DNA of 64,000 nucleotides from an uncultured Prevotellaceae bacterium. GTDB taxonomy: Bacteria; Bacteroidota; Bacteroidia; Bacteroidales; Bacteroidaceae. Location: the NCBI GenBank assembly GCA_902800185.1, contig CADCDK010000001.1, positions 216,023-280,022 on the forward strand. The letters are read 5' to 3'. The notes below the pieces were generated by a model. It did no database searches, had not been told where the DNA came from, and was given only the letters and a program-made list of their open reading frames with translations. Shown one piece after another: positions 41,954 through 50,675 of the stretch (position 1 is its first letter; every line of letters starts with the position of its first letter). The position numbers were made by a program, and so were the translations under genes.

Positions 41954-44419
41954 TCAACGGAGTTGAGCGCCAAGTTTAGCTGCCAACTGGGTGATGAGAT
42001 TCTGCATGATGGCATCTATCTGCTTGTCGTTCAACGTCTTCTGCTCATCCTGAAGGATGAAGTTGACAGCATAGCTCTTCTTACCATCAGGTAGGTTCTT
42101 GCCCTCATAGACATCGAACAATTCCACACGGCGCAGGAGTTTCTTTTCCGTTTGACGGGCAACACGCTCCACCTGTTCAAATTCGATATTTTTGTCAAGA
42201 AGCAGGGCCAAGTCGCGGCTGACAGCCGGATACTTGGAGATTTCGTAATACTCGACCTTATTCTTGCGGATAGCCTTCATCACCGCACTCCAATGGATGT
42301 CGGCATAGTACACCTCGTTCTCGATCTGTGCCTGTTTCTGCAGCTTGCGGCTCACGATGCCCAGTTCAGCAAACACTTTGCCTCCCCGATTCATCAGCGT
42401 GAGGCCGTGAGAGAAGATGTTGTTCTGACTCTTCTCCGTCACAATCATTCCTGTGGGCACTCCGAGGCGTGCAAAGATGTTCATCACATAGGCACGCAGC
42501 TCGTAGAAACTACTCTGCTCATTGGGATGAATCCAACTGCCTTCCACACGTTTTCCCGTCACCCAAAGGGCAAGGTGCATCTCCTCTGCATAAGACTTGA
42601 TAGGAGCCACATCCTCATCAGTACGCCTCCTGTAATGATAGCAGTTTCCGAACTCGAAGAAGCGCAGATTGGGGTTCTTTCGATTGGCGTTGCGTACGAT
42701 GCTCTCCAAGCCTCCGAAGAGCAATGACTGACGCATGACGCCAAGGTCGCTCGAAAGCGGATTCATTACTTTTACCGTTGAATCGAGCGTATAGATATTC
42801 AACTCATTCTCAGCATAATACGAAAGCTTACTCAACGAATTATTAAGTATTTCATTGAAGCCACTTCCCACCAGTTGCTCACCAATAAGATTCTGCAGAT
42901 GCTGGTTCTTATCTTCTTCTCCCTGTACCGTCAACGAGCTCTTCAGCTGCGTGGGAATCTCCACATTATTATAGCCATAGATGCGCAGGATATCTTCCAC
43001 CACATCACAGGGGCGCTGCACGTCAACACGGTAGGCGGGAACTGAGAGTAACAAGCCTTTCTCGTCTTCAGCCAAAATCTTCATGTCCAAACTACCGACA
43101 ATGCTCTTGATGGTGTCGGCCCCGATTTCCTTTCCAATCAGGCTATGGGCATAGTCGTAATCCAAACGCACCTGGGCATCAGCCATCGGCTGCGGATATA
43201 CATCCTTGATTTGCATGGACACCTTACCGCCTGCCAACTCACGACAGAGGATGGCTGCCTGCTTCATGGCATACACCGTTCCGTTGGGATCGATGCCGCG
43301 CTCGAAGCGATAGCTGGAGTCGGTGCTCAGTCCGTGACGGCGCGCACTCTTGCGAATCCATGTTGGATGGAAGTAGGCTGCTTCGAGCACCACGTTGCGG
43401 GTTGTCTCGTAGGTTCCACTACCCTTTCCGCCAAAGATACCAGCAATACACATGGGCTCCTCGGCATTGCAAATGCTCAGGTCGTGTTCGCCCAATGTAT
43501 GCTCAACACCATCGAGCGTCGTGAACTTGGTGCCTTCGGGCTGTGTCCTCACTACAATCTTATGACCAGTCACCATATCTGCATCGAAGCAATGCATGGG
43601 CTGTCCGTATGCCATCATGATATAGTTGGTAATGTCAACGATGTTGTTGATGGGACGCAGGCCTATTGTGCTAAGACGGTTCTTGAGCCATGCCGGACTC
43701 TCCTTCACGTCGCAATCAGTGACGCTCAGGCAAACATAGCGTTTGCAGGCCTCAGTATTCTCAATCTCCACGTCAATGGGGAGGTCCTCGTTGTCAACAC
43801 AAAACTCATCGTCTGTCGGGCGATGAAGGCTGGTCTTGTATCCATTCTGCACAAGCCACGCATAGAGGTCTCTTGCCACGCCCCAGTGCGACAGGGCATC
43901 GGCACGGTTGGCCGTGATGTCTATCTCAATGAGCCAGTCGCTCTCAAGATGATAGTATTCTGCGGCGGGCGTACCCACGACAGCGTCTTCGGGCAGTACG
44001 ATGATGCCCTCATGACTGGTTCCAATACCTATCTCGTCTTCGGCGCAAATCATTCCATTGGATTCGATGCCGCGCAGTTTTGCCTTCTTGATGACAAACT
44101 CCTTGTCTCCGTCATAGAGCACACATCCCAGGTCGGCAACAATGACTTTCTGTCCTGCCGCCACATTCGGCGCGCCACACACAATTTGCTGAGGAGCCTC
44201 CTTGCCAAGGTCCACCGTTGTCAGATGGAGATGGGTATCGGGAATGTCCTCACAGGTGAGAACCTTTCCAACAAAGAGTCCTTTCAATCCACCCTTGATA
44301 CTTTGTACCTCCTCAACGGAGTCCACCTCGAGACCGCAAGAAGTGAGCGCATCGGCTACCTGCTGAGCGGTCAAATCGAAGTCCACATATTCCTTGAGCC
44401 ACTTAAAAGAAATATTCAT
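41954..44419 (-). CDS. pheT: Phenylalanyl-tRNA synthetase beta subunit
   Basis: 821 residues from MNISFKWLKEYVDFDLTAQQ; the frame runs 25 codons further upstream but no family similarity supports it. In order it has the EMAP-like tRNA-binding domain (FVGKVLTCEDIPDTHLHLTT), the B3/B4 domain (IVDITNYIMMAYGQPMHCFD), B5 and the catalytic-core-like part, and a C-terminal anticodon-binding domain (SKYPAVSRDLALLLDKNIEF). With PheS it charges tRNA-Phe. A well-formed promoter lies about 40-70 bases before the start. pheS is not in the window. Confidence 0.97.
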   Translation of the reverse strand: MNISFKWLKEYVDFDLTAQQVADALTSCGLEVDSVEEVQSIKGGLKGLFVGKVLTCEDIPDTHLHLTTVDLGKEAPQQIVCGAPNVAAGQKVIVADLGCVLYDGDKEFVIKKAKLRGIESNGMICAEDEIGIGTSHEGIIVLPEDAVVGTPAAEYYHLESDWLIEIDITANRADALSHWGVARDLYAWLVQNGYKTSLHRPTDDEFCVDNEDLPIDVEIENTEACKRYVCLSVTDCDVKESPAWLKNRLSTIGLRPINNIVDITNYIMMAYGQPMHCFDADMVTGHKIVVRTQPEGTKFTTLDGVEHTLGEHDLSICNAEEPMCIAGIFGGKGSGTYETTRNVVLEAAYFHPTWIRKSARRHGLSTDSSYRFERGIDPNGTVYAMKQAAILCRELAGGKVSMQIKDVYPQPMADAQVRLDYDYAHSLIGKEIGADTIKSIVGSLDMKILAEDEKGLLLSVPAYRVDVQRPCDVVEDILRIYGYNNVEIPTQLKSSLTVQGEEDKNQHLQNLIGEQLVGSGFNEILNNSLSKLSYYAENELNIYTLDSTVKVMNPLSSDLGVMRQSLLFGGLESIVRNANRKNPNLRFFEFGNCYHYRRRTDEDVAPIKSYAEEMHLALWVTGKRVEGSWIHPNEQSSFYELRAYVMNIFARLGVPTGMIVTEKSQNNIFSHGLTLMNRGGKVFAELGIVSRKLQKQAQIENEVYYADIHWSAVMKAIRKNKVEYYEISKYPAVSRDLALLLDKNIEFEQVERVARQTEKKLLRRVELFDVYEGKNLPDGKKSYAVNFILQDEQKTLNDKQIDAIMQNLITQLAAKLGAQLR

Positions 44420-44458
44420 TCTTAATGCTTTATTTGGTGTATATTTCGAAATTTCGTG

Positions 44459-44489
44459 CAAAATTACGAATTTTTCATCATTAAACAAA
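44459..44489 (-). promoter_or_regulatory. pheT promoter (TTTG-N19-TAATTTTG)
   Basis: Read on the minus strand, TTTG (44489-44486), 19 bases, and TAATTTTG (44466-44459) make a near-ideal Bacteroidetes promoter. Transcription would start about 30-35 bases before the pheT ATG. Confidence 0.75.
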
Positions 44490-44509
44490 TACAATTAGAA
44501 TAAATTTTG

Positions 44510-44517
44510 TACTTTTG
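44510..44517 (+). promoter_or_regulatory. rpoD promoter -7 box TACTTTTG
   Basis: TACTTTTG fits TAnnTTTG, with a purine start site expected a few bases later. The -33 element is poor. A leader of about 95 bases precedes rpoD, divergent from the pheT promoter. Confidence 0.6.
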
Positions 44518-44619
44518 CAGCGTTTCTGATGTAAAGACGAACATACGAGTATCTATATTATACGCGACTATAAACACTATAAACACGAAGAAACTACTAC
44601 TTTACGAATAACAGGTCCG

Positions 44620-45483
44620 ATGAAACAACTGAAGATTTCAAACAAGATAACCAACCGCGAGAGCGAATCGCTTGACAAATACCTCCAAGAGATTTCGCAC
44701 GAGGAACTGCTCACCGATGAGCAAGAGGTGGAACTCGCCCAACGCATCCGACAAGGAGATAGGAAAGCCCTCGATAAGCTCACGAAGGCTAACCTGCGGT
44801 TTGTGGTGTCTGTTGCCAAACAGTACCAAGGGAAAGGGCTGACGCTGCCGGACCTGATCAACGAGGGGAATCTGGGACTTATCAAGGCCGCAGAAAGATA
44901 CGACGAGACAAGGGGATTCAAATTCATCTCCTATGCCGTCTGGTGGATTCGCCAAAGCATCATGCAAGCCATCGCCGAGCAAAGCCGCATCGTCAGAATA
45001 CCGATGAACCAGGTTGGCAATGCCGGAAAGATCAATCAGATGCTCAACAAATTTGAACAGGAAAACGAGCGTCGGCCAAGTGTCAACGAGATTGCCGAGG
45101 AGACCCATCTTCCTGAGGAAAAGATTGTGGATGCCATGAAGAGTGCCGGCAAACACGTCTCCATGGATGCGCCACTCAGCGACGGTGACAGCAACAGCCT
45201 ATTGGATGTCCTCCCCAACGAAGACTCACCCATGGCCGACAGCGAGTTACAGATGGAGTCACTCCGAGAAGAAATAGCAGAAACCCTCACCCTGCTCAAC
45301 GAGCGCGAGAGATTCGTCATCGAAGCCTTCTACGGTATCAACCAGCCGGAGATGACACTCGAGGAAATCGGCAACAAGCATGGACTGACCCGCGAGAGAG
45401 TACGTCAAATCAAGGAGAAGGCCATCAGGAAACTTCGCAAGAACACCAAGAGCAAAGCCCTGAAAACCTACTTGGGGAGATGA
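44620..45483 (+). CDS. rpoD: Primary sigma factor RpoD (sigma-70 family)
   Basis: 287 residues, the short form without region 1.1 typical of Bacteroidetes. Region 1.2 lies near residues 17-50, region 2 near 54-124 ([20 protein letters not shown], the -10-like recognition helix), region 3 near 130-205 and region 4 near 218-284 ([20 protein letters not shown] helix-turn-helix). It directs RNA polymerase to TTTG/TAnnTTTG promoters of the kind seen before several genes here. It is divergent from pheT. Confidence 0.96.
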   Translation: MKQLKISNKITNRESESLDKYLQEISHEELLTDEQEVELAQRIRQGDRKALDKLTKANLRFVVSVAKQYQGKGLTLPDLINEGNLGLIKAAERYDETRGFKFISYAVWWIRQSIMQAIAEQSRIVRIPMNQVGNAGKINQMLNKFEQENERRPSVNEIAEETHLPEEKIVDAMKSAGKHVSMDAPLSDGDSNSLLDVLPNEDSPMADSELQMESLREEIAETLTLLNERERFVIEAFYGINQPEMTLEEIGNKHGLTRERVRQIKEKAIRKLRKNTKSKALKTYLGR

Positions 45484-45529
45484 ACGTTGAAAGGGGCGGA
45501 TTAAGATTATGAATTAAGCAGTAAGCATT

Positions 45530-46039
45530 ATGAAAAGAATCGCTACATTATTATTTTCCATTCTCCTGCTGACACAGGCATGGGGAGCAGGTAAACAGAC
45601 ACCTATTTATATATTTGGGTTTGCAGCTTCGTTCACCGACTCTTTGGTACACTTCACCGATATTCAATATATCGAGGAAGCCTACACCGAAAAGAAGACG
45701 GGATTCCTATACAACCGTGAGGACTATTCTCAGCAACTAAGGGAATACCTGAAAGAGAAAGGTATTCAGACGCCTACCTGCGTGACCTTCTATGCCACGA
45801 AAAGGAAAAAGATTGAAAAGAAATACATCAAGCTTCGTCGCAAATACACACAGGGCGGGAAGTATGATGTCCAATACATTGACCAGAGCGCATTCAACTA
45901 TCAGCCCGTGGAGTCTGACCTCACAAGAGAGATGGCACCCAAGAAGATGAAGAAAGCTGAGAAACAGGCAAGAAAGGCTGACAAGCGTCAGAAAAAGCAA
46001 CAGAAAAAGGAGTTGAAAGAACGTTACAAGAAACAGTAG
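45530..46039 (+). CDS. Exported protein of unknown function, basic C-terminal tail
   Basis: 169 residues. A signal peptide (MKRIATLLFSILLLTQAWGA) is followed by a small alpha/beta-like part (IYIFGFAASFTDSLVHFTDI, TCVTFYATKRKKIEKKYIKL). The last 35 residues are almost all Lys, Arg, Gln and Glu (KKAEKQARKADKRQKKQQKK). Similar proteins are common in Bacteroidales, but I cannot name a function. It ends four bases before the GTG start of the kinase-like gene, so it is probably in the same transcript. Confidence 0.7.
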   Translation: MKRIATLLFSILLLTQAWGAGKQTPIYIFGFAASFTDSLVHFTDIQYIEEAYTEKKTGFLYNREDYSQQLREYLKEKGIQTPTCVTFYATKRKKIEKKYIKLRRKYTQGGKYDVQYIDQSAFNYQPVESDLTREMAPKKMKKAEKQARKADKRQKKQQKKELKERYKKQ

Positions 46040-46043
46040 AAAC

Positions 46044-46952
46044 GTGGAAAGAAAATATTATCATATTGCCGACTTCGGAATAGAGCTTATGTTCGCAACA
46101 TCGCCCTACAACGATGTCCGTCTGATTTCTTCGTTCCAAGCGTTTGCTGTTGAACAGCCGTGCGCCACACCGCTGTTCCGGCTTCTTGTTGATGACAGCA
46201 TCCAACCGATTCCCAAATCGAGGCGAGAGCGCATCAGGGTCTTCGACACAGGAAACGGAGATACCGTCGTGGACAAGGTTGACGATGGAGGCTATCAATA
46301 TATCATCCGCGACATCAACAATGCCGACTGCTGTCTGTTACAAACCAACAAAGACTTCACCGACTGCCGTTGTGCCCTCAATGGCAATTTCAACATGCGG
46401 AGCTTTGGCTTGAACAATGCCCTGATGCTGGTCTTTGCCTTTGCTGCATGCCACCACGACACCATCCTCATCCATGCATCGCTTGTCAGACAGAATGGGG
46501 TCGGCTATCCCTTCATTGCCAAAAGTGGGACAGGCAAGAGTACACACGTCAGTCTTTGGCTCCGCCATCTGCCTGGGTGCGACCTGATGAACGATGACAA
46601 CCCCATCATCCGCATTGTTGACGGCAAACCCTATATCTATGGAAGTCCCTGGAGCGGGAAGACCCCTTGCTACAGGAACGTGAAAGCTCCCCTTGGAGCC
46701 GTCACCCGTATAGACCAAGCACCCCAAAATTCGATAGAACGCCTCGCACCTGTCGAGGCATTCGCCTCGCTCATGCCTTCATGCTCCTCCATGAAGTGGG
46801 ACGAGACAATCTTCGACCATATCTGCGAAGTGGTGACCCGAGTCATTGAAACGACTCCCATCTATATATTACATTGTCTTCCTAACGAAGCAGCCGCACG
46901 ACTTTGCAATGCCACCCTCACGTCAAACCCAACAGAAACAGCCGAGTCATGA
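46044..46952 (+). CDS. HprK/PEPCK-like kinase of a PqqD-peptidase cassette
   Basis: 302 residues, starting at GTG. The P-loop is PFIAKSGTGKSTHVSLWL (SGTGKST at residues 161-167), preceded by ILIHASLV and followed by LMNDDNPIIRI with the metal-binding Asp pair, as in HPr kinase/PEPCK-like enzymes. GSPWSGKTPCYRN is another family block. Such kinases occur with PqqD-like peptide-binding proteins and S24/S26 peptidases in presumed peptide-modification clusters. The stop overlaps the next start (ATGA). No precursor peptide gene is obvious. Confidence 0.8.
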   Translation: MERKYYHIADFGIELMFATSPYNDVRLISSFQAFAVEQPCATPLFRLLVDDSIQPIPKSRRERIRVFDTGNGDTVVDKVDDGGYQYIIRDINNADCCLLQTNKDFTDCRCALNGNFNMRSFGLNNALMLVFAFAACHHDTILIHASLVRQNGVGYPFIAKSGTGKSTHVSLWLRHLPGCDLMNDDNPIIRIVDGKPYIYGSPWSGKTPCYRNVKAPLGAVTRIDQAPQNSIERLAPVEAFASLMPSCSSMKWDETIFDHICEVVTRVIETTPIYILHCLPNEAAARLCNATLTSNPTETAES

Positions 46953-47428
46953 ACAAACAACTGACGGAACCGCACATCGAGAGACGCGACCTGCTGCTGA
47001 GCAACGCTGAGTTCCTGCCTGAGGTTGTGAAGCTATTGGAAGAGGGGCACACGGTCACCCTCCGCTTGAGAGGCTTCAGCATGCGCCCTTTTCTTGAGGA
47101 CAACCGCGACAAAGCACTCATCAAACAGGCAACCGCCATCCAGATTGGCGACCCTGTGCTCGCTGAGATAACCCCGAGAAGGTTTGTGCTGCACAGAATC
47201 GTCAACATCAACGGCAACCAGGTGACCCTACTCGGCGACGGAAACCTAACACCCGAATATTGTACTACAAAAGATGTCAAAGGAACGGTCATCGGCTTCT
47301 ATCGCAAAGGACGGTCACGTATAGAACTTGTCAGTGGTCGGAAATGGAGAACGTATTCGTGGATATGGATGCGGCTGCGCCCTGTGCGCCGCTATCTGCT
47401 GGCGATTTATAGGAGATGTAATAGGTAA
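46949..47428 (+). CDS. S24/S26-family (signal-peptidase-like) peptidase
   Basis: 159 residues from the ATG overlapping the kinase stop. The catalytic serine is in LRGFSMRPFLEDN, and the LHRIV block supplies a His, as in the Ser-His S26B type; a following LLGDGN turn completes the family signature. The C-terminal part is basic and ends near the membrane-facing helix WIWMRLRPVRRYLLAIYRR. It may cut a leader from a modified peptide, or act as an accessory signal peptidase. The stop codon lies inside a TAATAGG repeat array. Confidence 0.8.
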   Translation: MNKQLTEPHIERRDLLLSNAEFLPEVVKLLEEGHTVTLRLRGFSMRPFLEDNRDKALIKQATAIQIGDPVLAEITPRRFVLHRIVNINGNQVTLLGDGNLTPEYCTTKDVKGTVIGFYRKGRSRIELVSGRKWRTYSWIWMRLRPVRRYLLAIYRRCNR

Positions 47429-47453
47429 TAGGTAATAGGTAATAAGTAATAGG
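47419..47453. repeat. Five TAATAGG heptamers
   Basis: TAATAGG repeats five times (one unit is TAATAAG), beginning inside the last codons of the peptidase gene and followed by a GAGAGTTTTGA-type repeat to about 47516. Expansion by one unit keeps the stop codon because each heptamer holds TAA or TAG. Confidence 0.85.
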
Positions 47454-47528
47454 TGAGAGGGAAGAAGGAAGAGTTGAGAGTTTTGAATTTTGAGTTGAGA
47501 GTTTTGAGTTATACATTATATATAATAT

Positions 47529-47798
47529 ATGAAAGCAAAGAAAGGATTCAATTTACGGACGATATGCGGTGAGAACATCATCGTGGCAGAAGGAAAAGAG
47601 AATATCGACTTCAGCAACATCATCAGCATGAACGAAAGTTCTGCCTATTTGTGGAACAACATACAGCAGAAGGAATTCACGGCAGAAGACCTTGCTGCCT
47701 TGCTTGTCAAAGAATACGAGGTTGACGAGGAAACCGCACTTGAAGACGCTCGAACCTTGGCACAGCAATGGCTCAAAGCTGGCATTATCGAGGAATAA
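47529..47798 (+). CDS. PqqD-family peptide chaperone-like protein
   Basis: 89 residues, the full size of PqqD. Core features are FNLRTICGENIIVAEGKENI, MNESSAYLWNNIQQ and EYEVDEETALEDARTLAQQW. PqqD domains bind the leader of a ribosomal peptide and present it to modifying enzymes. Together with the kinase-like and S26-like genes just upstream this makes a small modification cassette. No radical SAM enzyme or precursor is seen close by. Confidence 0.85.
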   Translation: MKAKKGFNLRTICGENIIVAEGKENIDFSNIISMNESSAYLWNNIQQKEFTAEDLAALLVKEYEVDEETALEDARTLAQQWLKAGIIEE

Positions 47799-47808
47799 TC
47801 AACAAAAA

Positions 47809-47840
47809 TTTGGTTGTTTAAACTTTTTTTCATACTTTTG
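47809..47840 (+). promoter_or_regulatory. Promoter (TTTG-N20-TACTTTTG) for the porin gene
   Basis: TTTG at 47809-47812 and TACTTTTG at 47833-47840 are 20 bases apart. Transcription would begin about 15 bases before the porin start codon. Confidence 0.7.
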
Positions 47841-47862
47841 CGCCGTTTAAACAAAAGAAGAT

Positions 47863-48948
47863 ATGAGAAAAATCATGTTTATCGCACTCTTTGCTGTAAC
47901 CAGCATTGTTGCGAGTGCTCAAGAAAAGAAAGTCATCGAGCTTCCCGCCTGGATTCAGGACGTTAAGCTGTCAGGCTATGGCATGGTACAATATCAGGCA
48001 GACGACAAGTATGAGGATTCCAAGAACTCCTTCAACCTGCGTCTGGTTCGTCTTGCATTGGACGGCCGTGTCAAGAACGACTGGTACTGGAAAATCCAGA
48101 TGCAAGTGAATGGTACCACAAAAGATGACAATACTGCCATCAGACTGGTTGATGCTTTTGCAGAATGGCAGAAATACAAATTCTTCATGGTGAAGGGTGG
48201 ACAGTTCAAGCGTCCATTCACCTTTGAAAACCCCATGCACCCCATTACACAGGGCTTCATGTCGTACAGCCAGAACGTTACGAAGTTGGCCGGATTCTCC
48301 GACCGTACCGGTGAGCAGGCCTCCAACGGCCGTGACATCGGCGTTCAGATTCAAGGTGACTTCCTTCCCAATGCAGCAGGTCGCAATCTGTTCCACTATC
48401 AGGTGGGTGTGTTCAACGGACAGGGTATCAACACCAAGGACGTTGACAACCGCAAGGACATCATCGGAGGCGTGTGGTTCATGCCTGTCAAGGGAATGCG
48501 CATCGGTGCTTTCGGATGGACAGGTAGTCGTGGTACAAAGGTTACCGACCAAGAAACAGGAAAGAAATACGTTGTCAGCACGCCCAAGAACCGCTACGCT
48601 CTTTCCGGCGAGTATGTCACCAACGACTGGACCTTCCGTACTGAGTATATCCACAGTACAGGAACCAATGTCGCACAGACCGCAAGCTACAAAGCCGATG
48701 GTTACTATGCCCTTTGTATCGCTCCTGTCATCAAGAACAAGTTCCACGTGAAGGCCCGCTACGATCTCTATCGTGACAACAAGGAATGGGACTCATCCAA
48801 GACCTTCTACGAGATCGGCGCCGACTATCTATTCAGCAAAAACCTGCAGCTGAACATAGAATATGCCCGGGTTAACGACCGTACCATTGCCGATCCCGAC
48901 AAGCACAACTACAATCTGGTAGATGTAGAACTCAACTTCAGATTCTAA
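47863..48948 (+). CDS. Outer-membrane porin (OprO/OprP-like)
   Basis: 361 residues. The signal peptide ends ...SIVASAQ. The mature part opens VKLSGYGMVQYQADDKYEDS and carries alternating strands such as WYWKIQMQVNGTT, FMVKGGQFKRPFTFENPMHP and FEIGADYLF-like repeats; it ends in the aromatic VDVELNFRF, the usual beta-barrel insertion signal. Phosphate-selective porin O/P family members are common in Bacteroidales outer membranes, but the substrate is not certain. It is expressed from its own promoter and followed by a strong hairpin. Confidence 0.88.
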   Translation: MRKIMFIALFAVTSIVASAQEKKVIELPAWIQDVKLSGYGMVQYQADDKYEDSKNSFNLRLVRLALDGRVKNDWYWKIQMQVNGTTKDDNTAIRLVDAFAEWQKYKFFMVKGGQFKRPFTFENPMHPITQGFMSYSQNVTKLAGFSDRTGEQASNGRDIGVQIQGDFLPNAAGRNLFHYQVGVFNGQGINTKDVDNRKDIIGGVWFMPVKGMRIGAFGWTGSRGTKVTDQETGKKYVVSTPKNRYALSGEYVTNDWTFRTEYIHSTGTNVAQTASYKADGYYALCIAPVIKNKFHVKARYDLYRDNKEWDSSKTFYEIGADYLFSKNLQLNIEYARVNDRTIADPDKHNYNLVDVELNFRF

Positions 48949-48972
48949 AGAATTTATAATAAAAACACATCA

Positions 48973-49005
48973 GGGGAGAGGAAACCGATAAGAATGCCTC
49001 TCCCC
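48973..49005 (+). terminator. Hairpin after the porin gene
   Basis: GGGGAGAGG pairs with CCTCTCCCC across a 15-base loop. The stem is strong but lacks a following T run, so termination efficiency is uncertain. Confidence 0.6.
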
Positions 49006-49033
49006 GCTTATTGAAACCAAAATCTTTTACATC

Positions 49034-49180
49034 ATGGACAGAATCAATGGACAATTCAGCCCCAACAGCATGAACAGAAGCGTCATCAAACGATTACGCA
49101 GGTTCCTTTTCTATTTCCTTTGTGTGATAGCAGCCATTATTACCTGCATCGTACTCTATCTCTATACTTTTGGGGGTTAA
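49034..49180 (+). CDS. 48-residue single-pass membrane peptide
   Basis: An ATG opens a 48-codon frame with a polar N-terminus (MDRINGQFSPNSMNRSVIKR), a basic patch (KRLRRF) and one hydrophobic helix (YFLCVIAAIITCIVLYLYTF). The positive-inside rule predicts an inner-membrane protein with a cytoplasmic N-terminus. It lies between the porin terminator and the gdhA promoter, so it is either the tail of the porin transcript or a small independent gene. No family recognised. Confidence 0.45.
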   Translation: MDRINGQFSPNSMNRSVIKRLRRFLFYFLCVIAAIITCIVLYLYTFGG

Positions 49181-49246
49181 ACGATACCGCAAACCAAGAA
49201 AAACTAACTTTTTTATACAAAAAACTCATTTTTTCTTTCATTTTGT

Positions 49247-49277
49247 TTGCCAATTCAGATTTTTTCTTTAACTTTGC
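49247..49277 (+). promoter_or_regulatory. gdhA promoter (TTTG-N19-TAACTTTG)
   Basis: TTTG at 49247-49250, 19 bases and TAACTTTG at 49270-49277: a textbook Bacteroidetes promoter. The start site would lie about 40 bases before gdhA. Confidence 0.85.
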
Positions 49278-49324
49278 GAAAGTTTTCAAGGAATTCATCT
49301 AACTAAATTTAAAGTAAAAAGATT

Positions 49325-50659
49325 ATGAATGCAGCAAAAGTAGTAGAGACTCTGAAACAGAGATTTCCCAATGAGCCCGAGTACATTCAGGCTGTCAGCC
49401 AGGTATTAGGAACGATTGAAGAGGAGTACAACAAACATCCGGAGTTTGATCGTGCCAACCTCATTGAGCGCCTCTGCATTCCCGACCGTCTCGTTCAGTT
49501 CCGCGTAACTTGGGTGGACGACAAGGGTAACGTACAAACCAACATGGGATACCGCATCCAGCACAACAATGTGATTGGCCCGTACAAAGGTGGTATCCGT
49601 TTCCACGCAAGTGTGAACCTGAGCATTCTGAAGTTCCTCGCTTTCGAACAGACCTTCAAGAACTCGCTGACAACCCTGCCGATGGGTGGTGCCAAGGGTG
49701 GTTCCGACTTCTCTCCGCGCGGTAAGTCCAATGCTGAGGTGATGCGTTTCTGCCAGGCATTTATGTCTGAGCTCTATCGTCACATCGGTCCCGATGAAGA
49801 CGTTCCCGCAGGTGACATCGGTGTAGGCGGACGTGAGGTTGCCTATATGTTCGGTATGTACAAGAAGCTCACTCACCAATTCCAGGGTGTCCTCACTGGT
49901 AAGGGGCTCGAGTTCGGCGGTTCTCTGATCCGTCCTGAGGCAACAGGATATGGTAATGTCTATTTCCTCCAGAACATGCTGAAGACACGTGGCATCGACC
50001 TCAAAGGCAAGACCGTTCTTGTCAGTGGAGCCGGTAACGTGGCACAATATACTATTGAGAAGCTGATTGAGCTCGGCGCTAAGCCGCTCACCTGCAGTGA
50101 CTCCGACGGATATATCTATGATCCCGATGGCATCGATGCCGAGAAGCTCGCTTACATCAAGGAGCTGAAGAACGTGGAGCGCGGTCGTATCTCTGAGTAC
50201 GCTCAGGAATATGGAGTGAAGTACGTTGCCGGTAAGAAGCCCTGGTTTGAGAAGGCTGACATCGCCCTGCCCTCTGCAACCCAAAACGAGATCAACGAGG
50301 AAGCTGCCAAGGCTCTTGTTGCCAACGGTGTCATCGCTGTCAGCGAAGGTGCTAACATGCCTACCACTCCCGAGGCTATCAAGGTGTTCCAGGATGCCAA
50401 GATTCTCTACTCACCGGGTAAGGCTGCCAATGCCGGTGGTGTTGCCGTGAGCGGACTGGAGATGAGCCAGAACTCTGAGCGTCTGCACTGGAGCCGTGAG
50501 GAGGTTGACCAGAAGCTGCACGATATCATGAACGATATCCATGCCAACTGCGTGAAGTACGGCACAGAGGCTGATGGCTACATCAACTATGTGAAGGGTG
50601 CTAATGTTGCCGGATTCCTGAAGGTGGCACGCGCTATGATGGCACAGGGAATTGTATAA
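49325..50659 (+). CDS. gdhA: Glutamate dehydrogenase, NADP-type
   Basis: 444 residues, the hexameric short form. YKGGIRFHASVNLSILKFLA, the catalytic lysine block MGGAKGGSDFSPRGKSNAEV (Lys near 124) and VLVSGAGNVAQYTIEKLIEL (dinucleotide-binding) are clear. It makes glutamate from 2-oxoglutarate and ammonia. It is preceded by its own promoter and followed by a symmetric hairpin shared with the convergent TPR gene. It is GC-richer than the polysaccharide locus. Confidence 0.97.
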   Translation: MNAAKVVETLKQRFPNEPEYIQAVSQVLGTIEEEYNKHPEFDRANLIERLCIPDRLVQFRVTWVDDKGNVQTNMGYRIQHNNVIGPYKGGIRFHASVNLSILKFLAFEQTFKNSLTTLPMGGAKGGSDFSPRGKSNAEVMRFCQAFMSELYRHIGPDEDVPAGDIGVGGREVAYMFGMYKKLTHQFQGVLTGKGLEFGGSLIRPEATGYGNVYFLQNMLKTRGIDLKGKTVLVSGAGNVAQYTIEKLIELGAKPLTCSDSDGYIYDPDGIDAEKLAYIKELKNVERGRISEYAQEYGVKYVAGKKPWFEKADIALPSATQNEINEEAAKALVANGVIAVSEGANMPTTPEAIKVFQDAKILYSPGKAANAGGVAVSGLEMSQNSERLHWSREEVDQKLHDIMNDIHANCVKYGTEADGYINYVKGANVAGFLKVARAMMAQGIV

Positions 50660-50675
50660 ACGCTGAATATATCAA

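Noticed and set aside
43145-44425. 426-codon plus-strand frame
   Set aside because: Lies fully opposite pheT and shows no domain; it is an antisense shadow.
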